A program made the translations under genes and the position numbers. Positions 1 through 8,214 of a DNA stretch of 64,000 nt are shown piece by piece. Under the pieces are notes generated by a model. It was given only the letters and a program-made list of their open reading frames with translations, was not told where the DNA came from and did no database searches. The stretch is from the NCBI GenBank assembly GCA_048498515.1, contig JBEHXV010000003.1, forward strand, positions 1-64,000. The letters run 5' to 3'. This DNA is from UBA4416 sp048498515 (GTDB lineage: Bacteria; Bacteroidota; Bacteroidia; B-17B0; Aurantibacillaceae). Within the stretch, counting starts at the first letter, position 1; every line of letters begins with the position of its first letter.

Positions 1-1657
1 AAGAGGCAGGAATAAAAGGGTTCATGGTAGAGCTTGTTGTAACAAGCGCGGAGCCTGTTTTACTGTAAATCTGTGTCCAGGTATTTTCACAGTCGGTAGA
101 AGCATATACCGTTAAATTATTGATGTGAGCAGGATTGCTTTCGGCGGCTGCCAGCTTAAAGTTCAATACCGGTGAGGATAAAGCGGAAATATCAATGATG
201 GGGCTTACCATGGAGCTTGCCGCTAAGCGTGTGTTATTAACGGCAGACAGTTCCGCTGAAAATGACCCGCCATAAGCGGCATCGAACGATTGTTGCCAGA
301 ATGCCCCGCCACTTGTATTGTACACATCCCAATCGGTATTGGGAAGCGGGTTGGTTTCAAAACCTTCAAAAAATGAGGCATTGTAACTGGCGGTGTTATT
401 TATAACAGTGATGATGTTTGTTTTTGTAACCGGTGTGGAACTTCCGGCTGATGTGCCAGATTTATAAGTGACAGAATACACACCGGGTGTATTATACGTC
501 ACCACTGGGTTTTGCGCGTTAGAACCGGAGGGTGTTCCCCCACTAAATGTCCAGGTATAGCTTGTAGCAGTAGCATTTGCAGACGCGTCCATAAAGGTTA
601 CCGGCGTACCAACGCAGGTTTCGGAGCGGTTATATTTAAAATCGGCAACCGGCACACAGGTGGTATTGGGATTGATAACCCCGGTGGACATTAAGTTGGC
701 TGTTGAGTATAAATTGTCCCTTCCTACTACACCCGACTGCAAGGTAAATTGCATGGCCAATGCCTGTTCCTGTGTGAACATTTTTACGCAATAGGAATAA
801 TCCATATAGTTCTGGTAATTTTCGCTCACACCGGGAGTACAAATTTGGTAAGAAGCCGGATCGGAAGCATTAGGACAGCTTAAAAAGCCTTGTGTGGTTG
901 GTGTGTCCGAAATAAAATCATCGCCCGTGCAATCAACCCCTGCACTGTTGGTTGAACCAAATACGTGGGCCAGGCCCAGCCAATGCCCCGCTTCATGGGT
1001 TAGTACGCGCGACAAAAAAGGGTTACCGGCACCAATGGAACCAAAATAATTATTGAGCACAACTATGGCATCCCATTGATCGCCCGCCGTGAAAGTGCCC
1101 GGGAAATACGTATAGCCTGCCGCTCCAAAGCCACTACCCAATGTAATTGACCTTACTATGTATACATTCATGTAACGCGTAGGGTCCCAGGTATATTGGT
1201 ATATGGTTGGCGAAGCATCGTTCCAGTCCGTATCCGTATCGTAATAATGGATAATGCCGTTTGTGCAATTGCCGTTGGGATCGAGTGTGGCCAGGGCAAA
1301 CTGGATCTTTGTGGAATCGGCCAATAATTTAAACTCAGGAATGATAAAGGCTGTATCGGCATTTTGTTTGGCATAGTCCCTGTTCAAAATATTAACCCCG
1401 TCTTTTACCTGCGCATCGGATATGTTCTCGGGCCCGCCCAAATGCAAAATATGAAACACCACCGGAATGGTATAGGTAGCCGAATTGGCAGTGCGTTTTT
1501 TTGACGAGTTAAGAAGTTGTGTTGTTCGCTGCTGTTCGGCCCCGGGATGGCTTTGGTAAAATTTCCGCATTACCACATCCGTTGCGCAATGCAGGTCGGA
1601 TTGGGCAAATTGAAAAAGGGGGGCCAGTAAAAAAACTAACAGGTAAAATGGTTTCAT
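1..1657 (-). CDS. Secreted M43-family zinc metallopeptidase, C-terminus beyond left edge
   Basis: Extracellular metalloprotease of the pappalysin/cytophagalysin (M43) family. The ATG at 1657-1655 is followed by a signal peptide of about 19 residues ending FAQ. Near residue 221 lies HEAGHWLGLAH, the metzincin zinc motif HExxHxxGxxH, and downstream NYMDYS supplies the Met-turn. A PKD domain follows at about residues 333-415 (from VADFKYN), then a jelly-roll, MAM-like region with DWDVYNTSGG. About 552 codons are visible and the frame is still open at base 1, so the C-terminus is missing. By analogy with family members it should end in a T9SS sorting domain, but this is inference. The gene stands alone, with its promoter region shared with nothing obvious upstream. 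Confidence 0.93.
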   Translation of the reverse strand, partial: MKPFYLLVFLLAPLFQFAQSDLHCATDVVMRKFYQSHPGAEQQRTTQLLNSSKKRTANSATYTIPVVFHILHLGGPENISDAQVKDGVNILNRDYAKQNADTAFIIPEFKLLADSTKIQFALATLDPNGNCTNGIIHYYDTDTDWNDASPTIYQYTWDPTRYMNVYIVRSITLGSGFGAAGYTYFPGTFTAGDQWDAIVVLNNYFGSIGAGNPFLSRVLTHEAGHWLGLAHVFGSTNSAGVDCTGDDFISDTPTTQGFLSCPNASDPASYQICTPGVSENYQNYMDYSYCVKMFTQEQALAMQFTLQSGVVGRDNLYSTANLMSTGVINPNTTCVPVADFKYNRSETCVGTPVTFMDASANATATSYTWTFSGGTPSGSNAQNPVVTYNTPGVYSVTYKSGTSAGSSTPVTKTNIITVINNTASYNASFFEGFETNPLPNTDWDVYNTSGGAFWQQSFDAAYGGSFSAELSAVNNTRLAASSMVSPIIDISALSSPVLNFKLAAAESNPAHINNLTVYASTDCENTWTQIYSKTGSALVTTSSTMNPFIPAS

Positions 1658-1723
1658 ACTCAAAAATTTATATGATCTAAATTACTAAAAATAATGGCTC
1701 AGAACAAAAGTTGAGATATTGAT

Positions 1724-1749
1724 GAGATGCTGAATCATGTTCAGGGTGA
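1724..1749. repeat. Intergenic repeat fragment, also found at 48.7 kb
   Basis: The 15-mer gagatgctgaatcat at 1724-1738 recurs exactly at 48717-48731. The adjoining gttcagggtga (1739-1749) is the exact reverse complement of tcaccctgaac at 48689-48699. Both copies are between genes. This looks like a dispersed REP-like family, with this copy the shorter or rearranged one. No function is inferred. Confidence 0.55.
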
Positions 1750-1770
1750 CGATGTTCGTCGCTAAAACCA

Positions 1771-1941
1771 TTACTTCTTTTCACTCTCAAACTGCCCTGT
1801 TTTTTTATTGTAACCGTAGGGGCAATGCTTGCAGCCATTTTTACAACAATAACCACGTTTCAAATGGTATTTTTCGGTAAATACAATATAACCTTCGGGG
1901 CTATAATAAAAGTCTTCGGGATCCAATTCCTTTTTAAACAT
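1771..1941 (-). CDS. Small DUF5522-type cysteine-rich protein
   Basis: A 56-residue protein starting MFKKELDPEDFYYSPEG. Its core is GYCCKNGCKHCPYGY, a CC-x3-C-x2-C arrangement that is the hallmark of the short DUF5522 family found in Bacteroidota and some other bacteria; the cysteines suggest metal binding, which is inference. The stop is at 1771-1773 and the ATG at 1941-1939. A plus-strand frame overlaps the region, but only this strand gives the family motif. It is divergent from the ACC-deaminase-like gene, with 56 bases between the two starts. Its function is unknown. Confidence 0.8.
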   Translation of the reverse strand: MFKKELDPEDFYYSPEGYIVFTEKYHLKRGYCCKNGCKHCPYGYNKKTGQFESEKK

Positions 1942-1997
1942 CTTATGACAAAGATATTGGATTCTGTTACAATTTTTAAACTAAATTTGAGCATATC

Positions 1998-2855
1998 ATG
2001 CTTTCCTACAAGCCCATTATAGATCAGATCAGTTACAAGGGATGCCGTATTTCCGTGTTGCGGTTGGATCTTCTGCATTCGCAAATCTCGGGCAACAAAT
2101 GGTTCAAACTAAAATACAATTTAGAGCAGGCAAAACACGAACATAAAGATGTCATCCTGACCTTTGGCGGCGCTTTTTCGAACCATATTGCCGCTACGGC
2201 GTTTGCCTGCAAAGAAGCAGGTTTTAAAAGCATTGGCATCATTCGCGGAGAAACAACATCTGCCGGTAATCCCACTCTTTCCTATGCCGGAGAAAATGGG
2301 ATGGAGCTACATTTTATAAGTCGCGAAGAATACAAACTAAAGCATGAAACCGCGTATCTTAAAAAACTGGAACAACAATTCCCCAACTGTTATATAATTC
2401 CCGAAGGCGGCGATAATGTCTTAGGGCAAAAAGGTTGTGAAGAGATTTTAAATATCGAAACGGATATGTACAGTTCTGTTTTTTGTGCCTATGGTACCGG
2501 AACAACATTTAAAGGAATAGCCAATTCATTACAGTCTCATCAAACCTTAACCGGTGTGAATGTTTTAAATTATGAGGCTCTTACCGATTTGCCACGCTCT
2601 GTGATTCTTAACCAGTATCATTTTGGCGGTTATGCCAGGCATACACAGGACTTGCTCAATTTTAAAACACATTTCGAAAAGCAATTCAGCATTCCTTTGG
2701 ATTATGTTTATACCGTAAAATTATTTTTTGCCGTATTCAACCTGATAGATCAAAGCACATTAAATCCTGATGAGAACATCCTGATCGTTCACTCGGGTGG
2801 TTTACAGGGAAATGAAGGCTACATGACGCGCTATGGCTTACAGCCTGAAACCTAA
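1998..2855 (+). CDS. ACC deaminase / D-cysteine desulfhydrase-like PLP enzyme
   Basis: Fold-type II PLP-dependent enzyme of the tryptophan-synthase beta superfamily, 285 residues, slightly short for the family. SGNKWFKLKYN near residues 31-41 corresponds to the GGNKxRKLEY motif, so K34 is the likely Schiff-base lysine. GGAFSNH is the substrate/PLP loop, and PEGGDN and GTGTTFKG fit the cofactor phosphate region. Family members deaminate 1-aminocyclopropane-1-carboxylate or desulfhydrate D-cysteine. The lysine-motif variant here does not tell which, and D-cysteine desulfhydrase activity is the commoner outcome. The 3' end overlaps the convergent envelope-protein gene by 18 bases. Confidence 0.85.
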   Translation: MLSYKPIIDQISYKGCRISVLRLDLLHSQISGNKWFKLKYNLEQAKHEHKDVILTFGGAFSNHIAATAFACKEAGFKSIGIIRGETTSAGNPTLSYAGENGMELHFISREEYKLKHETAYLKKLEQQFPNCYIIPEGGDNVLGQKGCEEILNIETDMYSSVFCAYGTGTTFKGIANSLQSHQTLTGVNVLNYEALTDLPRSVILNQYHFGGYARHTQDLLNFKTHFEKQFSIPLDYVYTVKLFFAVFNLIDQSTLNPDENILIVHSGGLQGNEGYMTRYGLQPET

Positions 2856-3731
2856 ACGCCAGGTAAAGGAAGCCCATGGATATACCTGGTTGGGTTCATA
2901 GCCTCCGTAACGGGAATATTTTTCGGAAAGTTTAAAAAAGCCAACACCAAATCCCAGTGTACTTGTAAAACGTTTTCCCCTGCTTCTCATAATACCGTTT
3001 TGCAGCTGAACCGTAATCCCCTCAATACCGCCAAGTGTCATGTCAGTTCCATACCTGATCCTGGGACCAAAATAATACTTTAACTGCGGCTTCAGGTCGT
3101 GATAATAGTTTACATCAATACCTGTAATAAAACCGGTGCCGCGGGTCCTGGGATTAGTAGTGGATTTATTATTGTTATTGGAGGTGGACGAGTTGGTATT
3201 GGTGGAAGAGGAATTGGTGTTGGTGGAAGAACTGTTAGCAGAGGCTTCGTTCAAAGCTCCTAGTCCATCGTATGTCAAGCTCACCGGAATCTTTATTCCC
3301 ATCGATTTATTGGCAAATAAACGTTCATAGGAAACCGTGAGCCTCCCCATCAAGATCTCGGGGATGTAAAAACCCAGGATCCCGTTTGGCAACAAGGCTT
3401 CCTTTTCTTTCCATTCTTTCAATTTCCGTTCCCTGCGTTGTTCCCGTGTTTCTTCGGGTATTAACGCAATCGGTTCGGCTTTCTTTTCTTTTTCTTTTCC
3501 AAAAATATACACTTCGCCCGACCTGTATTCTGCCAGCAAAACACTTTCCCTGGCAATGGTCACAAGCGGGGCGTTTGCAAGCGTATCGCTGTAGCTGATC
3601 GTATTATCGGATATGCCTGCGATCCTGCAATAAAGGACCGAGCCATTCCTGAGGAATAGTTTATCCTGAGCCCTGCCTTTAAATGAAACCACAAAAAGCG
3701 CAAAAAACAATATGTATAGCAAACGCTGCAT
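2838..3731 (-). CDS. Envelope protein with Ser/Thr/Asn repeat linker (paralogue of next gene)
   Basis: About 297 residues with a signal peptide, MQRLLYILFFALFVVSFKG. The frame extends further upstream, but the ATG at 3731 puts the signal sequence first and leaves 7 bases after the preceding gene. Residues about 22-80 form a small beta domain (LFLRNGSVLYCRIAGIS) that resembles the start of the neighbouring protein (ILYTTSGSKLKAKVVEV). A linker of repeated SSSTNTN units (about 3167-3240) leads to a C-terminal half that alternates like a beta-barrel and ends FTWRLGFRL. It is probably an outer-membrane barrel with a periplasmic domain. No named family is recognised. Likely co-transcribed with the gene at 3739-4629. 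Confidence 0.75.
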   Translation of the reverse strand: MQRLLYILFFALFVVSFKGRAQDKLFLRNGSVLYCRIAGISDNTISYSDTLANAPLVTIARESVLLAEYRSGEVYIFGKEKEKKAEPIALIPEETREQRRERKLKEWKEKEALLPNGILGFYIPEILMGRLTVSYERLFANKSMGIKIPVSLTYDGLGALNEASANSSSTNTNSSSTNTNSSTSNNNNKSTTNPRTRGTGFITGIDVNYYHDLKPQLKYYFGPRIRYGTDMTLGGIEGITVQLQNGIMRSRGKRFTSTLGFGVGFFKLSEKYSRYGGYEPNQVYPWASFTWRLGFRL

Positions 3732-3738
3732 GTTTCTT

Positions 3739-4629
3739 TTAAAACCGGTATCCAAAACAATATCCAATATAAACTTTAGGCAAACTGCGGTATGGGTTTA
3801 TGACCCGTTTCGATTGCGATGAAGTGGAATAATAATTCAATTCGGGATAATTGACCGGAATGCCAAACGCGCCAAACAATTTAAAGTTAAAATTAGGTGA
3901 GATCCTATAGGTCCAGCCATTGGTAATCATGAGCGCAATTTGATAGCCCTTGGCATTTTCCGATCTGATCTGGTTATTGGTCGTGTCAACCACATTTCGA
4001 TAGGTATAAGACATATACTTGCCTAAAATGCCCACAAAGTATTGCACCCGCTTGGTAGTTTTGGGCATATAATTTAAACCCAGGCCGGCGTCATAATTTT
4101 TCTTGGCGCCATTCCTCGAGTCGGCAATAGCCGCATTTAAGCCGCCCATTCTTGAGTTAAAATTATATCCTCCCAAAACGGTTAAGCCAAGTCGTTGGTT
4201 GGCAAATTCCCTGTCGTATAAAAGCGTCACATCACCATTGGCAAGGGCCATCGCGTTAATGGACAATAAATTCTGGTTCAGGTAATAAATGTTCATCTTC
4301 GGCTTCTCGGGTATTTTACGCTTGGGTTCGGTAACCGTAACAGGTAGCGGTTCGGGCGTTTTAGTCGTTTTAGGTAATAAAGAAGCGGCGTTGGGATTAA
4401 TGATATCAGTGCTGCCGTTTGCATAGCCAATCAGAACCACATCTGTTTTTGCAATGACATAAGTTGGCCCGTCGATGTTCGAGAAATCCTTGTACTTGAC
4501 ATCAGTGGTATTAACCTCCACCACTTTTGCTTTTAGCTTGCTGCCGGACGTAGTATAGAGTATATCCTGAGAAAAGGAAGGCTTCCAAAACAAAAACAAC
4601 ACCCCTAAAACAGTAAACAGGAACCTCAT
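3739..4629 (-). CDS. Envelope protein, probable outer-membrane barrel
   Basis: A 296-residue protein with signal peptide MRFLFTVLGVLFLFWKPSFS; the ATG at 4629 is preferred over an in-frame TTG two codons upstream. After the signal comes a short beta domain (ILYTTSGSKLKAKVVEVNTTDVKYKDF) like that of its downstream partner, then a proline/lysine-rich hinge (KTPEPLPVTVTEPKRK), then amphipathic strands ending VYIGYCFGYRF, typical of a barrel C-terminus. The pair is separated by 7 bases and probably arose by duplication. Function is not recognised. It is divergent from the aldehyde dehydrogenase gene. Confidence 0.75.
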   Translation of the reverse strand: MRFLFTVLGVLFLFWKPSFSQDILYTTSGSKLKAKVVEVNTTDVKYKDFSNIDGPTYVIAKTDVVLIGYANGSTDIINPNAASLLPKTTKTPEPLPVTVTEPKRKIPEKPKMNIYYLNQNLLSINAMALANGDVTLLYDREFANQRLGLTVLGGYNFNSRMGGLNAAIADSRNGAKKNYDAGLGLNYMPKTTKRVQYFVGILGKYMSYTYRNVVDTTNNQIRSENAKGYQIALMITNGWTYRISPNFNFKLFGAFGIPVNYPELNYYSTSSQSKRVINPYRSLPKVYIGYCFGYRF

Positions 4630-4772
4630 TACCAAAATTTATGTTTATAAAAGTAGGGATTTAAAGCCGATATAAAAATTCTTTTACAACATTAACAAAA
4701 ACACCTATTTAAAGCCTTTATTTTATAATTATTGCGTCAATTTTGATTAATTTAGTAGACTTAATAATGACC

Positions 4773-6218
4773 ATGTTAAAATTACAAAACTATATTAACG
4801 GCGAGCTGGTTGGCCCTGTTTCGAACCAGTATATTGATAATTACGATCCATCGCGGGGTACTGTTTATTCCTTAATTCCGGATAGTGATGAACATGATGC
4901 GGAGAAAGCCATTGCGGCCGCTAAAGAAGCTTTTCCGGCCTGGAGTGTGACACCAAAAGAAATCCGCTCGAAATACCTGTTAAAGATCGCGTCGCTTATT
5001 GAAGAGCAATTGCATGAGCTGGCAGTAGCCGAAAGCCTTGATAACGGCAAACCTTTGCACCTGGCCAAAACAGTTGATATACCAAGGGCCGCGGCTAATT
5101 TTCATTTTTACGGAACCGGCATCTTGCATTACGCCGCGCACGCGCACAGTATGGAAGACACTGCTATAAATTACACTCTTCGTCAGCCGGTTGGTGTGGC
5201 GGGATGCATTTCGCCATGGAATTTACCCTTGTATTTATTTTCCTGGAAAATAGCGCCGGCACTGGCTGCCGGCTGTACCGTAGTAGCAAAACCATCGGAG
5301 GTAACACCTATGACAGCCTATTTGCTTTCGGAGATTTGCATCAAAGCGGGATTGCCAAAAGGTGTTTTAAATATTGTGCATGGTTATGGGCATAAAGTTG
5401 GCAACGCTATGGTGAGCAGCAAAGATGTACCATTGATTTCGTTTACAGGAGGTACAAAAACAGGCGCCGGCATTGCCAGCATTGCCGCACCCATGTTTAA
5501 AAAATTATCGTTAGAACTGGGAGGTAAAAACCCCAACATCATTTTTGCCGATTGCGATTATGAGAAGATGCTGTCAACTACCATGTTGTCCTCCTTTGCA
5601 AACCAGGGACAAATATGTTTGTGCGGCTCCCGTATTTTTGTAGAACGGCCGATCTATGAAAAATTTAAAGCCGATTTTGTTGCTAAAACACAAAAACTGA
5701 TCGTAGGCGCTCCACTGGACGAAAAAACAAAGATCGGGGCGGTGGTTTCAAAACCTCATATGGAAAAAATACTTTCCTACATTGAACTGGCAAAGCAGGA
5801 AGGCGGAACCGTATTATGTGGCGGAAAACAAGCTAAAGTAGCAGGCGAATTTGAGAACGGATATTATTTGGAACCAACCATTATTGAAGGACTAAGCTAT
5901 GATTGCCGTACCAACCAGGAAGAAATTTTTGGGCCGGTGGTCACCATTATGCCTTTTGATACCGAAGAAGAAGTAATGACCTATGCGAACTCTACCATCT
6001 ACGGTTTAGCATCTACCATTTGGACCCAGGATATTACCAAAGCAAACCGTGTGGCTATGAACCTGCATACGGGTATTGTATGGATCAACTGCTGGTTGCT
6101 GCGCGACCTCCGGACACCGTTTGGCGGCGTGAAATCATCGGGTGTAGGCAGGGAAGGCGGCTTTGAAGCTTTGGATTTTTTTACCGAGCCAAAAAATGTA
6201 TGTATTAAATTGAAGTAA
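4773..6218 (+). CDS. ALDH8-type aldehyde dehydrogenase (2-aminomuconic semialdehyde dehydrogenase-like)
   Basis: NAD-dependent aldehyde dehydrogenase of about 481 residues. MLKLQNYINGE is the usual family start, so the ATG at 4773 is chosen over the upstream TTG at 4743. Catalytic Cys lies in GQICLCGSRIF (about residue 282) and the general-base Glu in LELGGKNP. The C-terminal WINCWLLRDLRTPFGGVK closely matches the ALDH8 / hydroxymuconic-semialdehyde-dehydrogenase signature. Such enzymes oxidise 2-aminomuconate semialdehyde to 2-aminomuconate in tryptophan breakdown through kynurenine. A 2-aminomuconate-deaminase-like gene lies at 7758-8180 on the same strand, which supports that role. A betaine- or retinal-aldehyde role remains possible. 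Confidence 0.9.
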   Translation: MLKLQNYINGELVGPVSNQYIDNYDPSRGTVYSLIPDSDEHDAEKAIAAAKEAFPAWSVTPKEIRSKYLLKIASLIEEQLHELAVAESLDNGKPLHLAKTVDIPRAAANFHFYGTGILHYAAHAHSMEDTAINYTLRQPVGVAGCISPWNLPLYLFSWKIAPALAAGCTVVAKPSEVTPMTAYLLSEICIKAGLPKGVLNIVHGYGHKVGNAMVSSKDVPLISFTGGTKTGAGIASIAAPMFKKLSLELGGKNPNIIFADCDYEKMLSTTMLSSFANQGQICLCGSRIFVERPIYEKFKADFVAKTQKLIVGAPLDEKTKIGAVVSKPHMEKILSYIELAKQEGGTVLCGGKQAKVAGEFENGYYLEPTIIEGLSYDCRTNQEEIFGPVVTIMPFDTEEEVMTYANSTIYGLASTIWTQDITKANRVAMNLHTGIVWINCWLLRDLRTPFGGVKSSGVGREGGFEALDFFTEPKNVCIKLK

Positions 6219-6227
6219 AATTATAGA

Positions 6228-6307
6228 CCGCAGATAACGCTGGTTGCCTATGATTTATGATGATTTTTAATCTGAGAGCATCATAAAAAATCTGTGTCAT
6301 CAGCGTT
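6228..6307. repeat. Palindromic intergenic repeat between ALDH gene and thiL
   Basis: aacgctg (6236-6242) pairs with cagcgtt (6301-6307), and an inner AT-rich stem pairs gattttt with aaaaatc. The sequence resembles the palindromes built around cagcgtt found between genes in many Bacteroidota. No terminator-type T-run follows. It may terminate or protect the upstream transcript, but that is not shown. Confidence 0.55.
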
Positions 6308-6327
6308 CCATTAAGACCATAACTATT

Positions 6328-7368
6328 ATGTTAGAGAATAAGGAAAGAACAGAATTAACGGCCCTTGGTGAGTTTGGACTGATTGACCATTTAACGCAAC
6401 ACGTAGAGATCAATAATCCTTCATCCCTAAAAGGGATTGGCGATGATGCCGCTGTAATAAAATATGATAACGAAAAAACGACCCTGGTATCAACCGATAT
6501 GCTGGTGGAAGGCGTACACTTCGACCTAACTTATGTCCCATTAAAACACCTGGGTTACAAATCCATTGTAGTAAACCTGTCGGATATTTGTGCCATGAAC
6601 GGCACACCCAAACAGGTAACCGTTAGCATCGCGGCATCGAATCGTTTTTCGGTAGAGGCATTGGAAGAATTGTATGAGGGAATGTTGTTTGCCTGCAAAC
6701 GCTACAATGTTGATTTGGTTGGCGGCGATACCACCACCTCAACAAGTGGTTTAATAATCAGCGTAACAGCCATTGGTGAAGCCAAACAGGAAGACATTGT
6801 TTACCGTAATGGCGCCAAAGAAAAAGATTTGCTTTGCTTAAGCGGTGATGTGGGCGGCGCTTACATGGGGCTGCAAGTCCTGGAGCGTGAGAAATTCGTA
6901 TTTAAAGACAACCCGAACTTACAGCCCGACCTGGTTGGAAACGATTATATCCTGGAACGCCAGTTGAAACCGGAAGCACGTGTAGATATTGTGGAGCTGC
7001 TTAAAAAACTGGATGTGAAACCAACCAGCATGATAGATGTGAGTGATGGATTGGCCTCTGAGCTGATGCACATTTGCAAGCAATCGGAAGTGGGTTGTGA
7101 ACTGTACGAGGAAAAAATCCCATTAGACCCTCAAACTTACGACCGTGCCAGGGAATTCAGCCTCGACCCTACCGTATGCGCATTAAGCGGCGGCGAGGAT
7201 TATGAATTGCTCTTTACCATACCAATGGATGATTATGAAAAAGTGAAGAACCTTCCCGATTTCACCATTATTGGCCACATGACCGCCAAAGCAAGCGGCA
7301 TTAACTTAGTAGCTAAAGCAGGCACCTCGCACCCTATTACAGCACAGGGCTGGAACGCATTTAAATAA
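6328..7368 (+). CDS. thiL: Thiamine-monophosphate kinase
   Basis: Phosphorylates thiamine monophosphate to the active cofactor thiamine diphosphate using ATP; cytosolic. The 346 residues are typical of the family. Seen: GEFGLIDHL near the N-terminus, KGIGDDAAVI (Mg/ATP-binding aspartates), DMLVEGVHFD, NLSDICAMNG, DLVGGDTTTS, and DVSDGLASEL followed by LSGGEDYELLF, all in PurM/ThiL order. No other thiamine genes are nearby, and no convincing TPP riboswitch precedes it. The small lipoprotein gene follows 5 bases after the stop, so the two are probably co-transcribed. Confidence 0.97.
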   Translation: MLENKERTELTALGEFGLIDHLTQHVEINNPSSLKGIGDDAAVIKYDNEKTTLVSTDMLVEGVHFDLTYVPLKHLGYKSIVVNLSDICAMNGTPKQVTVSIAASNRFSVEALEELYEGMLFACKRYNVDLVGGDTTTSTSGLIISVTAIGEAKQEDIVYRNGAKEKDLLCLSGDVGGAYMGLQVLEREKFVFKDNPNLQPDLVGNDYILERQLKPEARVDIVELLKKLDVKPTSMIDVSDGLASELMHICKQSEVGCELYEEKIPLDPQTYDRAREFSLDPTVCALSGGEDYELLFTIPMDDYEKVKNLPDFTIIGHMTAKASGINLVAKAGTSHPITAQGWNAFK

Positions 7369-7373
7369 ATGTA

Positions 7374-7718
7374 ATGTTAAAAAATTTAGTTTTCATATCT
7401 TTCATTTGTGTATTGCTGTTTGGCTGCGATAAAAAGAAATCAGGCATTAGCGGGAAAGTTGTCAACCCGGTATCGGGCGAAGGCGTGTACAATGCCCTCG
7501 TAAGCTTTGTGCAATGCGAAAGCAATGGTGCCGATTGCAAGGAAATTGTGATAGGCCAGGTGTATACCGGCCAAAGCGGTGAGTTCGTCATTGACAAGCG
7601 TGTGGCTTCCAAATCAAAAACAAAATGGATCACCGTTTCAAAGGACAACAAAAAACTGGCGCAGAAAGATAACGTTGGATTGAACGATAAAAATATTGTC
7701 ATTGAAATAACACCCTAA
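7374..7718 (+). CDS. Small lipoprotein
   Basis: A 114-residue protein with a lipoprotein signal peptide: lipobox LLFGC, lipidated Cys at residue 18, followed by DKKKSG. The mature part (GKVVNPVSGEGVYNALVSF, then VYTGQSGEFVIDKRV) resembles a single carboxypeptidase-regulatory-like or transthyretin-like beta sandwich. It starts 5 bases after thiL and precedes the RidA-type gene by 39 bases. Its function is unknown; the link to thiL may be positional only. Confidence 0.8.
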   Translation: MLKNLVFISFICVLLFGCDKKKSGISGKVVNPVSGEGVYNALVSFVQCESNGADCKEIVIGQVYTGQSGEFVIDKRVASKSKTKWITVSKDNKKLAQKDNVGLNDKNIVIEITP

Positions 7719-7757
7719 CTTTATAACTCAACAAACCTCTAACTCAATAACTGTATC

Positions 7758-8180
7758 ATGAGCACAGAAAAATCCATTGAATCATCCAAAGCCCCTGAAC
7801 CGGTTGGCTTGTACCCACACGCGCGCCGGGTGGGCAATTTATTGTTTTTAAGCGGTGTTGGTCCGCGCGAACGCGGCACTAAAAAAATTCCGGGTGTGGA
7901 ACTCGATGAAAATGGAAAGATAGTTTCTTATGACATTGAAGCGCAGTGTCATTCGGTGTTCCGTAACATTAAATACATTTTGGAAGACTCGGGTAGCAGC
8001 TGGGACAAGATTGTGGATGTACAAGTGTTTTTAACCAACATGAAAGATGATTTCCCAAAGTACAATAAATTGTGGGCCGAATATTTTAAGGAGAATCCTC
8101 CCTGCCGCACTACCATCGAGATCAATTGCCTGCCTACGCCTATTGCTATTGAACTGAAGGTGATTGCGACGGTTGAGTAA
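7758..8180 (+). CDS. RidA-family deaminase, 2-aminomuconate deaminase-like
   Basis: 140-residue member of the YjgF/YER057c/UK114 (RidA) family, which hydrolyses enamines/imines. The N-terminal YPHARRVGNLLFLSGVGPR and the C-terminal PPCRTTIEINCLPTPIAIELKV resemble the subfamily of Pseudomonas 2-aminomuconate deaminase more than housekeeping RidA. R in PCRTT and E in IELK match the usual active-site positions. With the ALDH8 enzyme 1.5 kb upstream this would give semialdehyde to 2-aminomuconate to 4-oxalocrotonate. The pathway assignment is inference, as the earlier kynurenine-pathway genes are not in the window. Confidence 0.88.
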   Translation: MSTEKSIESSKAPEPVGLYPHARRVGNLLFLSGVGPRERGTKKIPGVELDENGKIVSYDIEAQCHSVFRNIKYILEDSGSSWDKIVDVQVFLTNMKDDFPKYNKLWAEYFKENPPCRTTIEINCLPTPIAIELKVIATVE

Positions 8181-8214
8181 TATTGTTTTTCAGTGAATAA
8201 CACAACTACATAAA

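Noticed and set aside
1825..2022. A 65-codon plus-strand frame opposite the DUF5522 gene
   Set aside because: It is hydrophobic without a family match, while the opposite strand encodes the cysteine motif.
6269..6283. CTGAGA word upstream of thiL resembling a TPP-riboswitch box
   Set aside because: The other conserved blocks of the THI element, such as the TGATCTGG-type core and the final hairpin, are missing; the region is a palindromic repeat.
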